Notes: generated by a model from the letters alone, not told the origin. Numbered from the stretch's first letter, positions 50,299 through 59,450 are shown. The stretch is DNA of 64,000 bases from Gordoniibacillus chartarius (GCF_042432825.1 NZ_JBHLWN010000077.1:325300-389299), one strand, 5' to 3'. A program made the numbers and translations.

Positions 50299-51720
50299 AT
50301 GAAACGATGGTTCATGCGCACCCTGCTCGTCCTGATCGCCGCGGCCGGCTCAAGCATGTTCAGCCCGCGCTTGAGCGCCCCGACACAGGGCGGCTCGACG
50401 CAGGAGCCCATGCCGCAGCTGCCGGTTTTATCGTTTCCGTACAGCGCCGCGACAGCATCAAGCTTTACTTCCGTCAAGCTGTATAACCCGGTCACCGAAG
50501 CCGCTCCCGCTTTCGCTTCCGATGCCGCTGCTGCGGACGGGGCGCTGGCCAAGCACGAGCCGTTGTCGGGCGCATACTTAGGAATGCTCGGTGCGGATAA
50601 GCGGGTGGGCTTCCAGTTTGAGCGGATTGAATCCGTCTACGGCCGCAAGCATGCGATCTATTTAACTTATGTTGGCTGGCGTAAGTTACAAACGGATACG
50701 AATACGTATTTTCCAAAACGGGTCGCCGATCGGGTAAAAGCACTCGGCGGTGCGCTCCAGATCGGCTGGGAGCCCCGGTACGGACTGAACGACGTGCAGG
50801 ACGACGAGTACGTACGGAGGTTCGCGCGCGAGGCGAAGGAGTCCGGCATTCCGATCTTTCTGCGGTACGCTTCGGAAATGAACGGACCTTGGGTGCCGTG
50901 GCACGGTGATCCGAAGCTGTTTATCGAGAAATTTCGGCTGATTCACCGGATTATGGCCGAGGAAGCCCCGAATGTCGCCATGGTCTGGGCCCCTAATTCC
51001 GTGCCGGCGGCGAATATTGACGAGTATTACCCCGGCGACGACGCCGTCGATTGGGTCGGCTTCTCCTTGTATACCGGGCCGACAACGTTCGAGGACAAGC
51101 TTGATCTCGACTCCTCTCTGTTGGACACGTTCGCTCCGTTGTACGCCAAGTACAGCAAGAAACCGATCATGATTTCCGAGGGCGCCGTCGTCCATACACT
51201 GCTTCCCGACAACACGTCCTATACGGAGTGGGCCGTCGGGCAGCTGGATGAATTGTATGCGTATTTGCCGCGGCTGTTCCCGCAGGTGAAAGCTTTTACG
51301 TATTTTAACAACGCCAGAGCCAGATCCGAGCGAGCCAACAGCAAATATGTGTACGATCTCGGCGAGAATGCCGCAATGGACGCCGCCTACCAGCAGCATA
51401 TCCAAAGTCCGTTGTTTCTAAGTCAAGTCCGCCAAGGCATGGCAGCCCCCGGCGCCGTCCGTTACGAGCCGCTGGAAGCCGGCAGCGGACTGCCTGCAGG
51501 CCGTCATGAGCTGCTGGCGTATACGAGGCTGAAGGATGGGGCTATGCCGCATGCTTTCGCGCTGTATCGAAGCGACGGCCAACTGCTCGATGTCAGCTAC
51601 GAGCGGCCATGGCGGCTGCAAGTCGACATAAGCGCCGATGAAGCGCTAAGGCCGGTCTATGCCGTAGCGTTCGACAATACGCTGGCGCCGATGGCGGTCC
51701 AGGAGATTAGCGCGAAGTAA
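50299..51720 (+). CDS. Secreted glycoside hydrolase, GH26-like (beta-mannanase type)
   Basis: 473 aa. N-terminal signal peptide (Lys/Arg then hydrophobic stretch, residues 2-20). The GH26-type TIM barrel (about 85-370) has a probable acid/base Glu193 in LRYASEMNGPW and nucleophile Glu294 in IMISEGAVV, with MVWAPNS and VGFSLYTG between, as in mannanases and lichenases. A C-terminal beta-rich region (about 385-473) might be a carbohydrate-binding or accessory domain. Likely degrades mannan or another plant/microbial beta-glycan outside the cell. Monocistronic, own promoter. Exact specificity unknown. Confidence 0.85.
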   Translation: MKRWFMRTLLVLIAAAGSSMFSPRLSAPTQGGSTQEPMPQLPVLSFPYSAATASSFTSVKLYNPVTEAAPAFASDAAAADGALAKHEPLSGAYLGMLGADKRVGFQFERIESVYGRKHAIYLTYVGWRKLQTDTNTYFPKRVADRVKALGGALQIGWEPRYGLNDVQDDEYVRRFAREAKESGIPIFLRYASEMNGPWVPWHGDPKLFIEKFRLIHRIMAEEAPNVAMVWAPNSVPAANIDEYYPGDDAVDWVGFSLYTGPTTFEDKLDLDSSLLDTFAPLYAKYSKKPIMISEGAVVHTLLPDNTSYTEWAVGQLDELYAYLPRLFPQVKAFTYFNNARARSERANSKYVYDLGENAAMDAAYQQHIQSPLFLSQVRQGMAAPGAVRYEPLEAGSGLPAGRHELLAYTRLKDGAMPHAFALYRSDGQLLDVSYERPWRLQVDISADEALRPVYAVAFDNTLAPMAVQEISAK

Positions 51721-51728
51721 CGGAAGAA

Positions 51729-51768
51729 AAATCAACCCGCCTTGCGTTAAGCGCAGACGGGTTGATTC
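51729..51768. terminator. Bidirectional terminator hairpin
   Basis: Stem AATCAACCCG / CGGGTTGATT, extended inside by TTGCG/GCGCA pairing, between the GH26-like gene and the convergent FAH gene. The T run is TTTTTC on the minus strand; on the plus strand it is weak. Confidence 0.75.
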
Positions 51769-51868
51769 AATTGGGGGGGACGGATTTCGATGCCTGCACG
51801 CAGCGACGAAGACTTTCAGCGGACTGGCCAAACAACGTGCTCGTTCGTCCACCGGCTCAAATCCGACC

Positions 51869-52747
51869 TTATTCCTTCACCATGCGGTTCGTGATAGAGC
51901 CCAGCTTCTCGATCTCGATCGTCACAACGTCCCCATCCTTCAAGTACACCTGCTTCTCCGGCGGATAGCCAAGCACCACTCCGGCCGGCGTTCCCGTCAA
52001 GATCAGGTCGCCCGGAACGAGCGTCATATGCTGCGATATGTAGCTGACGATCTCGTCGCAATAAAAAATCATATCCGACGTATGGGAATGCTGCCGCACT
52101 TCGCCGTTGACGATGCACTTGATATCGAGATCGTTCGGATTGCCGACTTCGTCCGCCGTCACCAGATATGGGCCCAGCGGCGAAAACTTGTCGCAAGTTT
52201 TGCCGAGCAGCCACTGTTGCGTGCGCATTTGCAAATCGCGGGCTGACAAATCGTTGACATTACAGTAGCCGAACACATGCTCAAGGGCCGACGCTTTATC
52301 TACATATTTGGCTTGCTTGCCGATGACGATCGCGAGCTCCGCCTCGTAATCGACCTTCTGCGACATTCTTGGCAGCGGAATGTCTTCGCCGTGGCCGGCC
52401 AACGTATTGTTGAACTTATTGAACAAGATCGGGTATTCCGGAATCGGCGCATTCGTCTCTTCCGCATGCTTGCGGTAGTTCAGTCCGACGCAAATGATTT
52501 TGTTCGGATGTGTCACACATGGAGCGAGGGTGAGCGAAGCCTCGTCGAGAAGCGGCGCACCGGCGGCCAGCGCACGGTCGGCTGCAGCCTGCAGTTTGGC
52601 GACCGCTTCCTCCCCGCCTTTGATGACGTCATGAACGCCGAGCGGACCGGGCTCTTCATTCAAAGCAGCAGCTGCGTCTACGACACCGCGTTCGGTCTTA
52701 ACGCCGAGACGGTAATTCCCATTATCTAAGTAGGTTAATAGTTTCAT
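51869..52747 (-). CDS. Fumarylacetoacetate hydrolase family protein
   Basis: 292 aa. FAH-type fold with metal ligands in the EAELAIVIGKQ region and DLSARDLQ, plus the C-terminal TGTPAGVVLG. Cleaves or hydrolyses C-C bonds of beta-diketo acids, or decarboxylates oxaloacetate-like acids. Last gene of an IclR-SDR-FAH operon, 12 bases after the SDR gene. The FAH plus SDR pairing is known from the non-phosphorylated L-fucose/L-rhamnose routes (2,4-diketo-3-deoxy-acid hydrolase), which is an attractive but unproven assignment. Confidence 0.93.
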   Translation of the reverse strand: MKLLTYLDNGNYRLGVKTERGVVDAAAALNEEPGPLGVHDVIKGGEEAVAKLQAAADRALAAGAPLLDEASLTLAPCVTHPNKIICVGLNYRKHAEETNAPIPEYPILFNKFNNTLAGHGEDIPLPRMSQKVDYEAELAIVIGKQAKYVDKASALEHVFGYCNVNDLSARDLQMRTQQWLLGKTCDKFSPLGPYLVTADEVGNPNDLDIKCIVNGEVRQHSHTSDMIFYCDEIVSYISQHMTLVPGDLILTGTPAGVVLGYPPEKQVYLKDGDVVTIEIEKLGSITNRMVKE

Positions 52748-52759
52748 ACGATATCCCTC

Positions 52760-53533
52760 CTAGGCATTTTTACCGAATACGACTCCGCCGTCGATATACA
52801 GCGGCGAGCCCATCATAAACTTCGATTCGTCGGAAGCAAGGAACACCGCCGCCTGCGCAACGTCGTCCGGCCGCCCCAGTTCGCCGCTAAGCTGGCGCTT
52901 CTTCAGCCCCTCGATCGCTTCCTCCGGATTGTCATACGACGTTCGTAAATATTGCTCGACGAACGGCGTCATAATCGTGCCCGGCAGCAGCGCATTGACG
53001 CGGATATTGTAAGGAGCATAGTCCACCTGCATCGATTTGGTCAGCGCCAGTACGGCTCCCTTCGTCGCCGAATACGATGCGCGCCGCGCCAGGCCGATCT
53101 CGGCGATACAAGACGACATATTGATGATGCTTCCGCTTCTGCGGTCCATCATATGCGGCAGTACGTATTTGCTCGGCAAGTACACACCGCGGATATTGAC
53201 TTGCATGACGCGGTCCCATGCTTCCGGCTCCACCTCATGTATGGCGCCGACTCCGGATATGCCCGCATTGTTGAACAAGACGTCGATGCGGCCATACCGG
53301 GCGATTGCGCCGTCAACGAGACTGCGAACCGATTCGGGGTTCGTGACGTCGGCTTGCAGGAACACTGCTTCCCCGCCTGCCGAGCGAATTTCCTGCACCG
53401 TCTCTTCGCCCTTGGCGAGATCAAGATCGTTAACGATCACCGCCGCCCCTTCCCGGGCAAACCGCAGCGCCGAGCTCTTGCCAATCCCCGAGCCCGAGCC
53501 GGTAATCAGCGTAACCTTATCCTTCAATCTCAT
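52760..53533 (-). CDS. SDR family oxidoreductase, possibly 2-keto-3-deoxy sugar acid dehydrogenase
   Basis: 257 aa classical SDR: TGSGSGIGKSSA at residues 11-22, NNAG, catalytic NMSSC and YSATKGA, with C-terminal DGGVVFGKN. GAGGTACC precedes the ATG. Its position between an iclR regulator and an FAH hydrolase suggests oxidation of a hydroxy acid to a diketo acid which the FAH enzyme then splits. Substrate inferred only from context. Confidence 0.92.
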   Translation of the reverse strand: MRLKDKVTLITGSGSGIGKSSALRFAREGAAVIVNDLDLAKGEETVQEIRSAGGEAVFLQADVTNPESVRSLVDGAIARYGRIDVLFNNAGISGVGAIHEVEPEAWDRVMQVNIRGVYLPSKYVLPHMMDRRSGSIINMSSCIAEIGLARRASYSATKGAVLALTKSMQVDYAPYNIRVNALLPGTIMTPFVEQYLRTSYDNPEEAIEGLKKRQLSGELGRPDDVAQAAVFLASDESKFMMGSPLYIDGGVVFGKNA

Positions 53534-53553
53534 GCCAGGTACCTCCCTCAGCT

Positions 53554-54306
53554 TTAAGAATAAACCGTCATTCGCGCTGCAAGCTTAACGATTTCCCGGG
53601 TCGCCGTGTCCTGCTTATGCTCCCAAACGTGTGCAGGCATCGAACAGCTGACCGCCGCCACCACTTGACCCCGGTCGCTTCGAACCGGCGCCGCTACGCA
53701 ATAGAAGCCGACGACGGCCTCCTGTCTGTCGTAAGCGCAGCCTGCAGCCTCGGCTTCCGCCACCTCGGCGAGCAAGGCCTCTCTCGTCGTCAAGCTGTAC
53801 GGCGTCAAGCGCGGCTCAAGCTCGTGCGACGGGTACAGCGCCCGGCGCTGCTCCTCCGGCAAGCCGGCAAGCAGCACCTTGCCAAGCGCCGTAACATGCG
53901 CCGGGAATTTCATGCCGGGATCGGAGGCAAGCCGAATCGGGGACGGGACCTCGTGTTTAGCAACATACAGCACTTCATTGCCCGCAAGCGTAGCGAGTTG
54001 AACCGTCTCGCCGATGGCGGCAGCCGCCCCGGGAGCCTCGCGCTGGAAGGCGCGAAACACGTCGTTACCTCCGCTGTAAGCGGTGCCAAAACGACCGATT
54101 ACGGAACCGAGCGCATATGTATCGGCAGCGTCCTTCACAATCCAGCCCAGCTCCTCTAACGTGTGCAGCAGCGAGAACATGGTGCTCTTGTTGATGCCGA
54201 GCCGGTTTGACAAATCGATCAGCCTTAGCTTCCGCTGCTGCTCGGCAATCAGCCGCAGCACAAGATCGGCTTTCTCCAATGCCGGAACCCAATATTTCCT
54301 ATCCAT
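53554..54306 (-). CDS. IclR family transcriptional regulator
   Basis: 250 aa. N-terminal winged helix (LRLIDLSNRLGINKSTMFSL) and the IclR ligand-binding domain (HVTALGKVLLAGLPEEQR, then EAAGCAYDRQEAVVGFYCVAAPV). First gene of the operon, 20 bases before the SDR gene, so it probably controls its own expression and the SDR/FAH pair in response to the pathway substrate. Confidence 0.95.
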   Translation of the reverse strand: MDRKYWVPALEKADLVLRLIAEQQRKLRLIDLSNRLGINKSTMFSLLHTLEELGWIVKDAADTYALGSVIGRFGTAYSGGNDVFRAFQREAPGAAAAIGETVQLATLAGNEVLYVAKHEVPSPIRLASDPGMKFPAHVTALGKVLLAGLPEEQRRALYPSHELEPRLTPYSLTTREALLAEVAEAEAAGCAYDRQEAVVGFYCVAAPVRSDRGQVVAAVSCSMPAHVWEHKQDTATREIVKLAARMTVYS

Positions 54307-54384
54307 CCGATTCTCCTATAGTTTTGTATATTAAACTAGGTTTTCTATATTAATATCATAACACCGATAGCAAAAATTAACAAC

Positions 54385-54427
54385 AAAAAATGCTCCACCC
54401 GCGGTAAGCCGCCTAAGATGAAGCATT
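54385..54427 (-). terminator. Terminator of nagZ
   Basis: Minus strand: TGCTTCATC / GGTGGAGCA outer stem, GCGG/CCGC inner stem, then TTTTTTG, a few bases after the nagZ stop. Confidence 0.8.
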
Positions 54428-54433
54428 CCGGCC

Positions 54434-55699
54434 CTACTTCTTCGTCTTTATTTGAGACACGGCATTTCGGATCTCCTTGTTCAGCATGGCCGGATCGGCA
54501 GCCCTCGTCGCTGCGTCATTGAGCTTGGCGTCGGCCTTCAACTTGGCAATCCGGTAAACGCTCCGGTCCACCGCTTCGCTGGATATCGTGCCGGCCCTGG
54601 CCGCTTCCACCAGCGCATCAAGCACCGTGTCCACATTCCTCGTTTGATGTCCGACGAGCACGATATCGGCACCGGCATTCACGGATCGTACCGCCGCCGC
54701 TCCAAGCTCCGCCGTATTCCGGACCGCGGCCATCGTCATATCGTCTGTTATCACAACCCCTTCGAATTGAAGCTCTCCCCTTAAATAACCTGTAATCAAT
54801 TGTTTGGACATCGATGCGGGAGCGCCGGCATCCAATTTCTTCATGAGCAAATGGCCTACCATCACTGCTTGTACGCCTTGACGAATCGCGGCTGCGAACG
54901 GAACGAATTCCACCTTGCGCAGACGCTCAATGTCATGCTCAACGACAGGCAGCCCCTTATGCGAGTCGACCGATGTATCGCCATGCCCCGGAAAATGCTT
55001 GACAACCCCGATCACCCCTTCCGAACGCAGACCTTGAAGCTCTTGCAAACCGATTCGGCTCACGGTGTCGGCCGTAGTTCCGAAGGCTCGCGGTCCGATG
55101 ACCGGATTGCTCGGATTCGTATGAATATCGAGTACGGGGGCATAAGCCGTATTCCACCCGACCGCTTTCATCGTTCTGCCTGTTGCTGCCCCGATCGCAT
55201 AAGCATACTGTTCGTCTCCCGAGCTCCCAACGTCCCTTGCGGACGGAAATGCCGCCAGCTCCTTCGGCAGGCGCGATACGCGGCCTCCCTCTTGGTCTGC
55301 GCTCAGCAGCAGCGGCAGCTTAGCGGCGGCGTTGGCCGCTTTAAGCTCGTTGGAGAGTGCGGTCGTCGTGCTCACGGAGCCTACATTGTTTTCATACAGA
55401 ATGACACCTCCGACATGCCGCTGCGCAATAAGCCGTCTGATATCGGTGCCTGCCGACGTACCGTTCATCCCGGCAACGACCATCTGGCCGATCTTCTCCT
55501 CCAGCGACATTGAATCGACAAGCTGCTTCAGCGAAACTTCCGAAGCATCTCCCCCTGCTGCATGCCCTTGCGATGTACCGTCGGAACCCGGCTCCGGAGC
55601 CGGCGGCTTCGAATCGCTGCGCAGCTCACAGCCGCCGGCAGCCGTCAGTAGTGCGGCGAGAAGTACCAGCAGCTTGGCAGATGGAACCCGTTTCACCAT
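54434..55699 (-). CDS. nagZ: Beta-N-acetylglucosaminidase NagZ (GH3), lipoprotein
   Basis: 421 aa. Signal peptide with lipobox AAGGC, lipidated Cys24, then a Pro/Asp/Gly-rich linker. GH3 domain with KHFPGHGDTSVDSH at 234-247 (the Asp-His general acid/base dyad unique to NagZ-type GH3) and the nucleophile Asp in VVITDDMTM at 316-324. Removes GlcNAc from muropeptides or chitobiose for cell wall recycling, here at the membrane outer face as in B. subtilis. Monocistronic. Confidence 0.94.
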   Translation of the reverse strand: MVKRVPSAKLLVLLAALLTAAGGCELRSDSKPPAPEPGSDGTSQGHAAGGDASEVSLKQLVDSMSLEEKIGQMVVAGMNGTSAGTDIRRLIAQRHVGGVILYENNVGSVSTTTALSNELKAANAAAKLPLLLSADQEGGRVSRLPKELAAFPSARDVGSSGDEQYAYAIGAATGRTMKAVGWNTAYAPVLDIHTNPSNPVIGPRAFGTTADTVSRIGLQELQGLRSEGVIGVVKHFPGHGDTSVDSHKGLPVVEHDIERLRKVEFVPFAAAIRQGVQAVMVGHLLMKKLDAGAPASMSKQLITGYLRGELQFEGVVITDDMTMAAVRNTAELGAAAVRSVNAGADIVLVGHQTRNVDTVLDALVEAARAGTISSEAVDRSVYRIAKLKADAKLNDAATRAADPAMLNKEIRNAVSQIKTKK

Positions 55700-55823
55700 G
55701 CCACCTCCTTATTTTCTCTGACGATAAACGGCTTGGAAAGTTGCCCTTTGCTTGAACCTATATCACATTGCGGCGATAATGGATTCGTAGTGTAACAACA
55801 TTAGCTCAAAGGAGCAAGCACCA

Positions 55824-56036
55824 ATGGCAAACCGCAAACTTCTTATTGACCGCGATTTTCAAGAGGCGCTGGACCGTCAAACCGCCATTCGCGTATTTCA
55901 GAACGACCATGTCATTTCTTCGGGCGGAATCATTATCCGTTTCGACGACCGTCTCGTCGTCATTCAAAGCGGTGTCAGCGACATATCGTATTTGGACCGG
56001 GACTCCTGTGAATTTTTCGAAATGAAACGGCGTTAA
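55824..56036 (+). CDS. Small hypothetical protein
   Basis: 70 aa, soluble, beta-rich (GGIIIRFDDRLVVIQSG). AAAGGAG lies nine bases before the ATG. I recognise no family. 80 bases upstream of the patatin gene on the same strand, with its own ribosome binding site. Confidence 0.8.
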   Translation: MANRKLLIDRDFQEALDRQTAIRVFQNDHVISSGGIIIRFDDRLVVIQSGVSDISYLDRDSCEFFEMKRR

Positions 56037-56116
56037 CCCCTACCTATTCTTAACGGTTAGCGAACGAGCAAACCTGTCATGATTGAAATCGCAGCGGACA
56101 GCGAGGGGGATTATGC

Positions 56117-56953
56117 ATGGAAACAGGACTGGCGCTGGCGGGAGGCGGCGTACCCGGAGCCGCAGCTGTCGGTGTATTGATGGCCCTGGAGGAAGCCGGC
56201 ATTACCGTCACCCATATTACAGGAACTAGCTCTGGCGCTATGGTTGCCGCTTTATATGCTTATGGTTATGCGCCGCAGCAGCTGCTCGGCATCGTTCCGA
56301 TGCTGAACCGGCGTTATTTGGATTTCGATTGGAGAGGCATTTTGTACAAGGCGCTGTTTCGCCGTCCTAGCCTGGATGGCTGGCTCAAAGGCGAACGATT
56401 GTATAAGCTGATGGCCGAACTGACCCACTACCGCGATTTGTCCGCACTGCGTATTCCTTGCGGCATTGTCGCCACGGACTTGGCGGATGGAAAGCCGTTC
56501 GTATTCGCTAACGCGGAAGTGCCCGGGTACAGCTGGGATTACAGCTTTCATATCGCAGAGGCGGTCCGCGCCAGCTTCGCGATCCCGGTGCTGTTTCGGC
56601 CGTTTCGCCGCGACGCGAAGCTGCTGGTTGACGGCGGGGTAAGCACGAACTGTCCCGTACGAATATGCCGTGCAATGGGCGCATCCAAGGTGATTGCCGT
56701 CGATTCGGTCACGCTGCCCGCTGCCGCGCCGTCGCTGCTGGACGGCTCTTTTTCCATTCTATACAAAGTGATTCAGCTTACATTAAAGCAGCAAATGGAA
56801 AACGAGCACGCCTGCGCCGATATGGGACTATTGATTGATGTCGGAACGGTCGGAGCGTTTGATTTTCATAAAGTCGGGGACTGCATCGAGGCCGGTTACC
56901 GTACTGCGGCTGCACACCTGGATGACATTAAGGCTGCATTAGGCGAAGGCTGA
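56117..56953 (+). CDS. Patatin-like phospholipase
   Basis: 278 aa. Oxyanion motif AGGGVPGAAAVG at residues 8-19, nucleophile elbow GTSSG (Ser at about 39), and catalytic Asp in VDGGVSTNCPV. Resembles RssA/YlbK-type bacterial patatins, a lipid acyl hydrolase. AGCGAGGGGG precedes the ATG. No lipase chaperone or secretion signal, so cytoplasmic. Confidence 0.93.
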   Translation: METGLALAGGGVPGAAAVGVLMALEEAGITVTHITGTSSGAMVAALYAYGYAPQQLLGIVPMLNRRYLDFDWRGILYKALFRRPSLDGWLKGERLYKLMAELTHYRDLSALRIPCGIVATDLADGKPFVFANAEVPGYSWDYSFHIAEAVRASFAIPVLFRPFRRDAKLLVDGGVSTNCPVRICRAMGASKVIAVDSVTLPAAAPSLLDGSFSILYKVIQLTLKQQMENEHACADMGLLIDVGTVGAFDFHKVGDCIEAGYRTAAAHLDDIKAALGEG

Positions 56954-57067
56954 AGATGCCAAACTGTACCGCGTAGGGAATTTCGTCCCGATTGGGTAAG
57001 CTAAGTTTCGTTGGGGGCTTGCCTCTTGACGAATACGAACTCTACAACCGAAGGGACGACATGTACA

Positions 57068-57685
57068 GTGAAGAAAACGGTAGCAGCTGGCATTTCCTCT
57101 ATCGTGCTTTTGACTGCCCTAAGTACTCCGGCTTTGGCGGAAACCACGACGTCTAGCGGCAGTACCACAGGAACCGGAACGATGAGCACAGGTACTTATG
57201 GTACGACAAACACGACAACGGGTACGGGGTACGGCACGACGGGCACTGGCATGACAGGGACAAGCACGACGGGAACCGGCGCGTCGGGGACCGGAACGAC
57301 CGGTACAGGCACAACAGGGACCGGCACAACGACAGGAACCGGTACGTCTGGTTATGGCACTACAGGAACGGGTACTTCGGGAACCGGCACAACGGGCTAC
57401 GGCACTACGACGGGCTACGGCACTACGTCGGGCTATGGCACGACCGGTACCGGCACTACAGGGACTGGAACAACCGGTACGTCGACGTACGGCACGAATA
57501 CGACCGGAACCGGTAACTACTCCACTTACGGTACGGACCGCTACGGATCGACCACAAACACGGGCAACAACTACACGGCAACTGCCGCCACGGATGCCAA
57601 CGGTACGGACTGGGGCTGGCTCGGTCTGCTCGGCTTAGTCGGACTTGCCGGCATATTCGGCCGCGGCCGTGCCGGTGATCGATAA
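57068..57685 (+). CDS. Secreted Gly/Thr-repeat protein with a WGxxG C-terminus
   Basis: 205 aa from a GTG at 57068; this start gives a classical signal peptide (KKTVAAGISSIVLL, then TPALA), whereas in-frame TTG codons at 57011 and 57026 would add a polar leader without a better binding site. The mature part (about 27-165) is almost entirely Gly, Thr, Tyr and Ser repeats (TGTGTTG, YGTTTGYG). The end has a hydrophobic Gly-rich helix (DWGWLGLLGLVGLAGIFG) followed by Arg-rich residues, like the WGxxGxxG-type C-terminus seen in Bacillales secreted proteins. Probably a cell-surface or biofilm-associated protein; no known function. Confidence 0.82.
   Translation: MKKTVAAGISSIVLLTALSTPALAETTTSSGSTTGTGTMSTGTYGTTNTTTGTGYGTTGTGMTGTSTTGTGASGTGTTGTGTTGTGTTTGTGTSGYGTTGTGTSGTGTTGYGTTTGYGTTSGYGTTGTGTTGTGTTGTSTYGTNTTGTGNYSTYGTDRYGSTTNTGNNYTATAATDANGTDWGWLGLLGLVGLAGIFGRGRAGDR
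57150..57560 (+). repeat. Degenerate tandem repeat, Gly-Thr codons
   Basis: Short, imperfect repeats of ACNGGNACNGGN-like units inside the secreted protein gene. They are in frame and vary at third positions. Expect length variation between strains. Confidence 0.85.
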
Positions 57686-57709
57686 TATCCATACGGAGGA
57701 GGGGATACA

Positions 57710-57940
57710 ATGGCTGACGCAAACAGAGAACAACAAGCGCTGAACTCGGTCGAAAAAGCGCTGAACGCCACGGGTCAAGTAGGAGACAATCCTTCCGAGC
57801 AATTGGTCGAGCAGGCGAATAACTCGCTTATTCATGCCAATGTTGCCGTAGGCCAGGCGCTGCAAAGCGGCGAACCGTCCGAAGCGCTGCGCTCGGCACA
57901 AGAGCAGCTGCAAGAAGCCGAATCCGAACTGAACGGATAA
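57710..57940 (+). CDS. Small acidic hypothetical protein
   Basis: 76 aa, Gln/Glu/Asn-rich, alpha-helical, no signal (ANREQQALNSVEKALNATGQ, ending in AQEQLQEAESELNG). GGAGGAGGGG precedes the ATG, 24 bases after the Gly/Thr-repeat gene, so the two are likely co-transcribed. No family recognised. Confidence 0.8.
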   Translation: MADANREQQALNSVEKALNATGQVGDNPSEQLVEQANNSLIHANVAVGQALQSGEPSEALRSAQEQLQEAESELNG

Positions 57941-57945
57941 AATGA

Positions 57946-57994
57946 AAAGGACCTCCTTCCCTGCCTTGCAGTGGAAATTGAGGTCCTTTATTTA
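57946..57994 (+). terminator. Terminator, bidirectional
   Basis: Stem AAAGGACCTC / GAGGTCCTTT, with the T run (TTTATTTAT) on the plus strand and TTTTCATTTTAT on the minus strand. It ends both converging units. Confidence 0.8.
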
Positions 57995-58007
57995 TCGGTG
58001 AGACATC

Positions 58008-59450
58008 CTATGCCTCTTTGTCATACTCATACTTGCAAAACGTGTTTCCTCCCTGTCCTTTGGCCCGGTACATCGCTTTATCAGCAGAGCGGAGCAAATC
58101 CTTGGCTGCTGCCTTTGTCTCCTCCGACATCGCAAAGCCGATGCTGACTCCTACCGAGAAGCGCTGGCCGTCAATCTGGAACGGCTCGATGGTCGCCTCG
58201 ATGATGCGTCCGGCCGTCGCCTCCAGATGCCCTTCATCCGAACAGTCGAACCATAGAAAAACGAACTCGTCCCCGCCCATTCTGGCGAACACGTCGTAGC
58301 GAAGACCTGCTTGACGAATGCGTGCAACCCAAAGCTTCAGCAGCTCGTCCCCCGCGGCATGCCCGAGCGTATCGTTTACATTCTTGAAATCGTCCATGTC
58401 AAGCAGCATGACCGCTGCCGACCGTTCCGCTCCTTGCTCCGCGATCTTCTTCATCTGATCTTTAAAATACGTCCTGTTGGATATCCCCGTCAGCATATCC
58501 GTATAGGCGAGCGTCGTCAGCCGTTCTTCCGACAACGTCAGTCTGGCAACCGCTTCCTTCAGCTCTTCGTTCGCCGCATGCAAATCTTCCGTCCGTTTGC
58601 GCACCGTCGCCTTCAATCGCTGTCTGGAGCCGACCATATGCTGAAACAGCACGAACAGCAGCAAGAAAAATATTCCGACCGCAAGCTTCTGAAACATAAT
58701 GCTTCGTTCGATTCCCTGAAGAATGTCGCTCTTCGGCTTGGCGGCCAATTCCCACAAGCCTTCGGGCAAATAAACGACGGAACGCACGCTCCGTCCAGAG
58801 AACAGCTCATGATCCCCATAAAAAGCCGGTTCTCCCGGCTTACGAATGGCAATATCGATCGGCTTCAAATGGTTGAAGCCCGCTTCGTCAAGCATGTCGC
58901 GAATCTTCACAACGATGCTGACGAATCCCGCAAAATTGCCGTTTTCGAATACCGCTCTCCGCCCGATCAAGCCTTGACCGCCCTGAACAAGCTCTAACGG
59001 GCCGCTGACGATAACTTTGCGGAGCTCCTTCATGCGTATCGCATCCATCCGTACGTCCAAGCGAGGGTCTTCGAACATATTGTATCCGATGACTTTTTCA
59101 TTTCCTTCGCGGGGATAAATAAATTGAACTTCCTCCCCGACGGACAGCGCAGCATTAACGATTCCATTCGTATTCAAGAACAGCTGCTCCAAGTAAAGCT
59201 CAAGCTGAACGGGATCTGTATGAATGCCTTGATTTTTGATATATGCGTAAAATCCGTCCAGCATTGCATACTTCCGGTTGATTGCGGAGGTGAGCGCGGC
59301 TGCATTGGTCGTAAGCTCCGCCTGTGCCGATGTATACACGATATCCAGCTGTCTGTTCCGGTACTCGTTCAGAAAGCTGCACGCTAGAAGTGCGGCTGCA
59401 ATCAGAATGACGGCGATGAAGGCCGTTATTTGATTGATTCTTATCGTCAT
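58008..59450 (-). CDS. Diguanylate cyclase with a CHASE-type extracellular sensor
   Basis: 480 aa. TM1 (residues 8-26), an extracellular CHASE-type domain (about 35-245) and TM2 (253-272) are followed by a coiled coil (275-310) and a GGDEF domain. The active site reads MGGDEF at 391-396 with upstream DMDDFKNVND. The RxxD inhibitory I-site normally five residues before is absent (LRYDVFAR instead), so product feedback inhibition is probably lost. Makes c-di-GMP from GTP in response to an external ligand. Monocistronic. Confidence 0.93.
   Translation of the reverse strand: MTIRINQITAFIAVILIAAALLACSFLNEYRNRQLDIVYTSAQAELTTNAAALTSAINRKYAMLDGFYAYIKNQGIHTDPVQLELYLEQLFLNTNGIVNAALSVGEEVQFIYPREGNEKVIGYNMFEDPRLDVRMDAIRMKELRKVIVSGPLELVQGGQGLIGRRAVFENGNFAGFVSIVVKIRDMLDEAGFNHLKPIDIAIRKPGEPAFYGDHELFSGRSVRSVVYLPEGLWELAAKPKSDILQGIERSIMFQKLAVGIFFLLLFVLFQHMVGSRQRLKATVRKRTEDLHAANEELKEAVARLTLSEERLTTLAYTDMLTGISNRTYFKDQMKKIAEQGAERSAAVMLLDMDDFKNVNDTLGHAAGDELLKLWVARIRQAGLRYDVFARMGGDEFVFLWFDCSDEGHLEATAGRIIEATIEPFQIDGQRFSVGVSIGFAMSEETKAAAKDLLRSADKAMYRAKGQGGNTFCKYEYDKEA

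Noticed and set aside
57150..57560. CRISPR or minisatellite array
   Set aside because: The repeats are short, degenerate, directly adjoining and in frame with a signal-peptide protein; there are no unique spacers.
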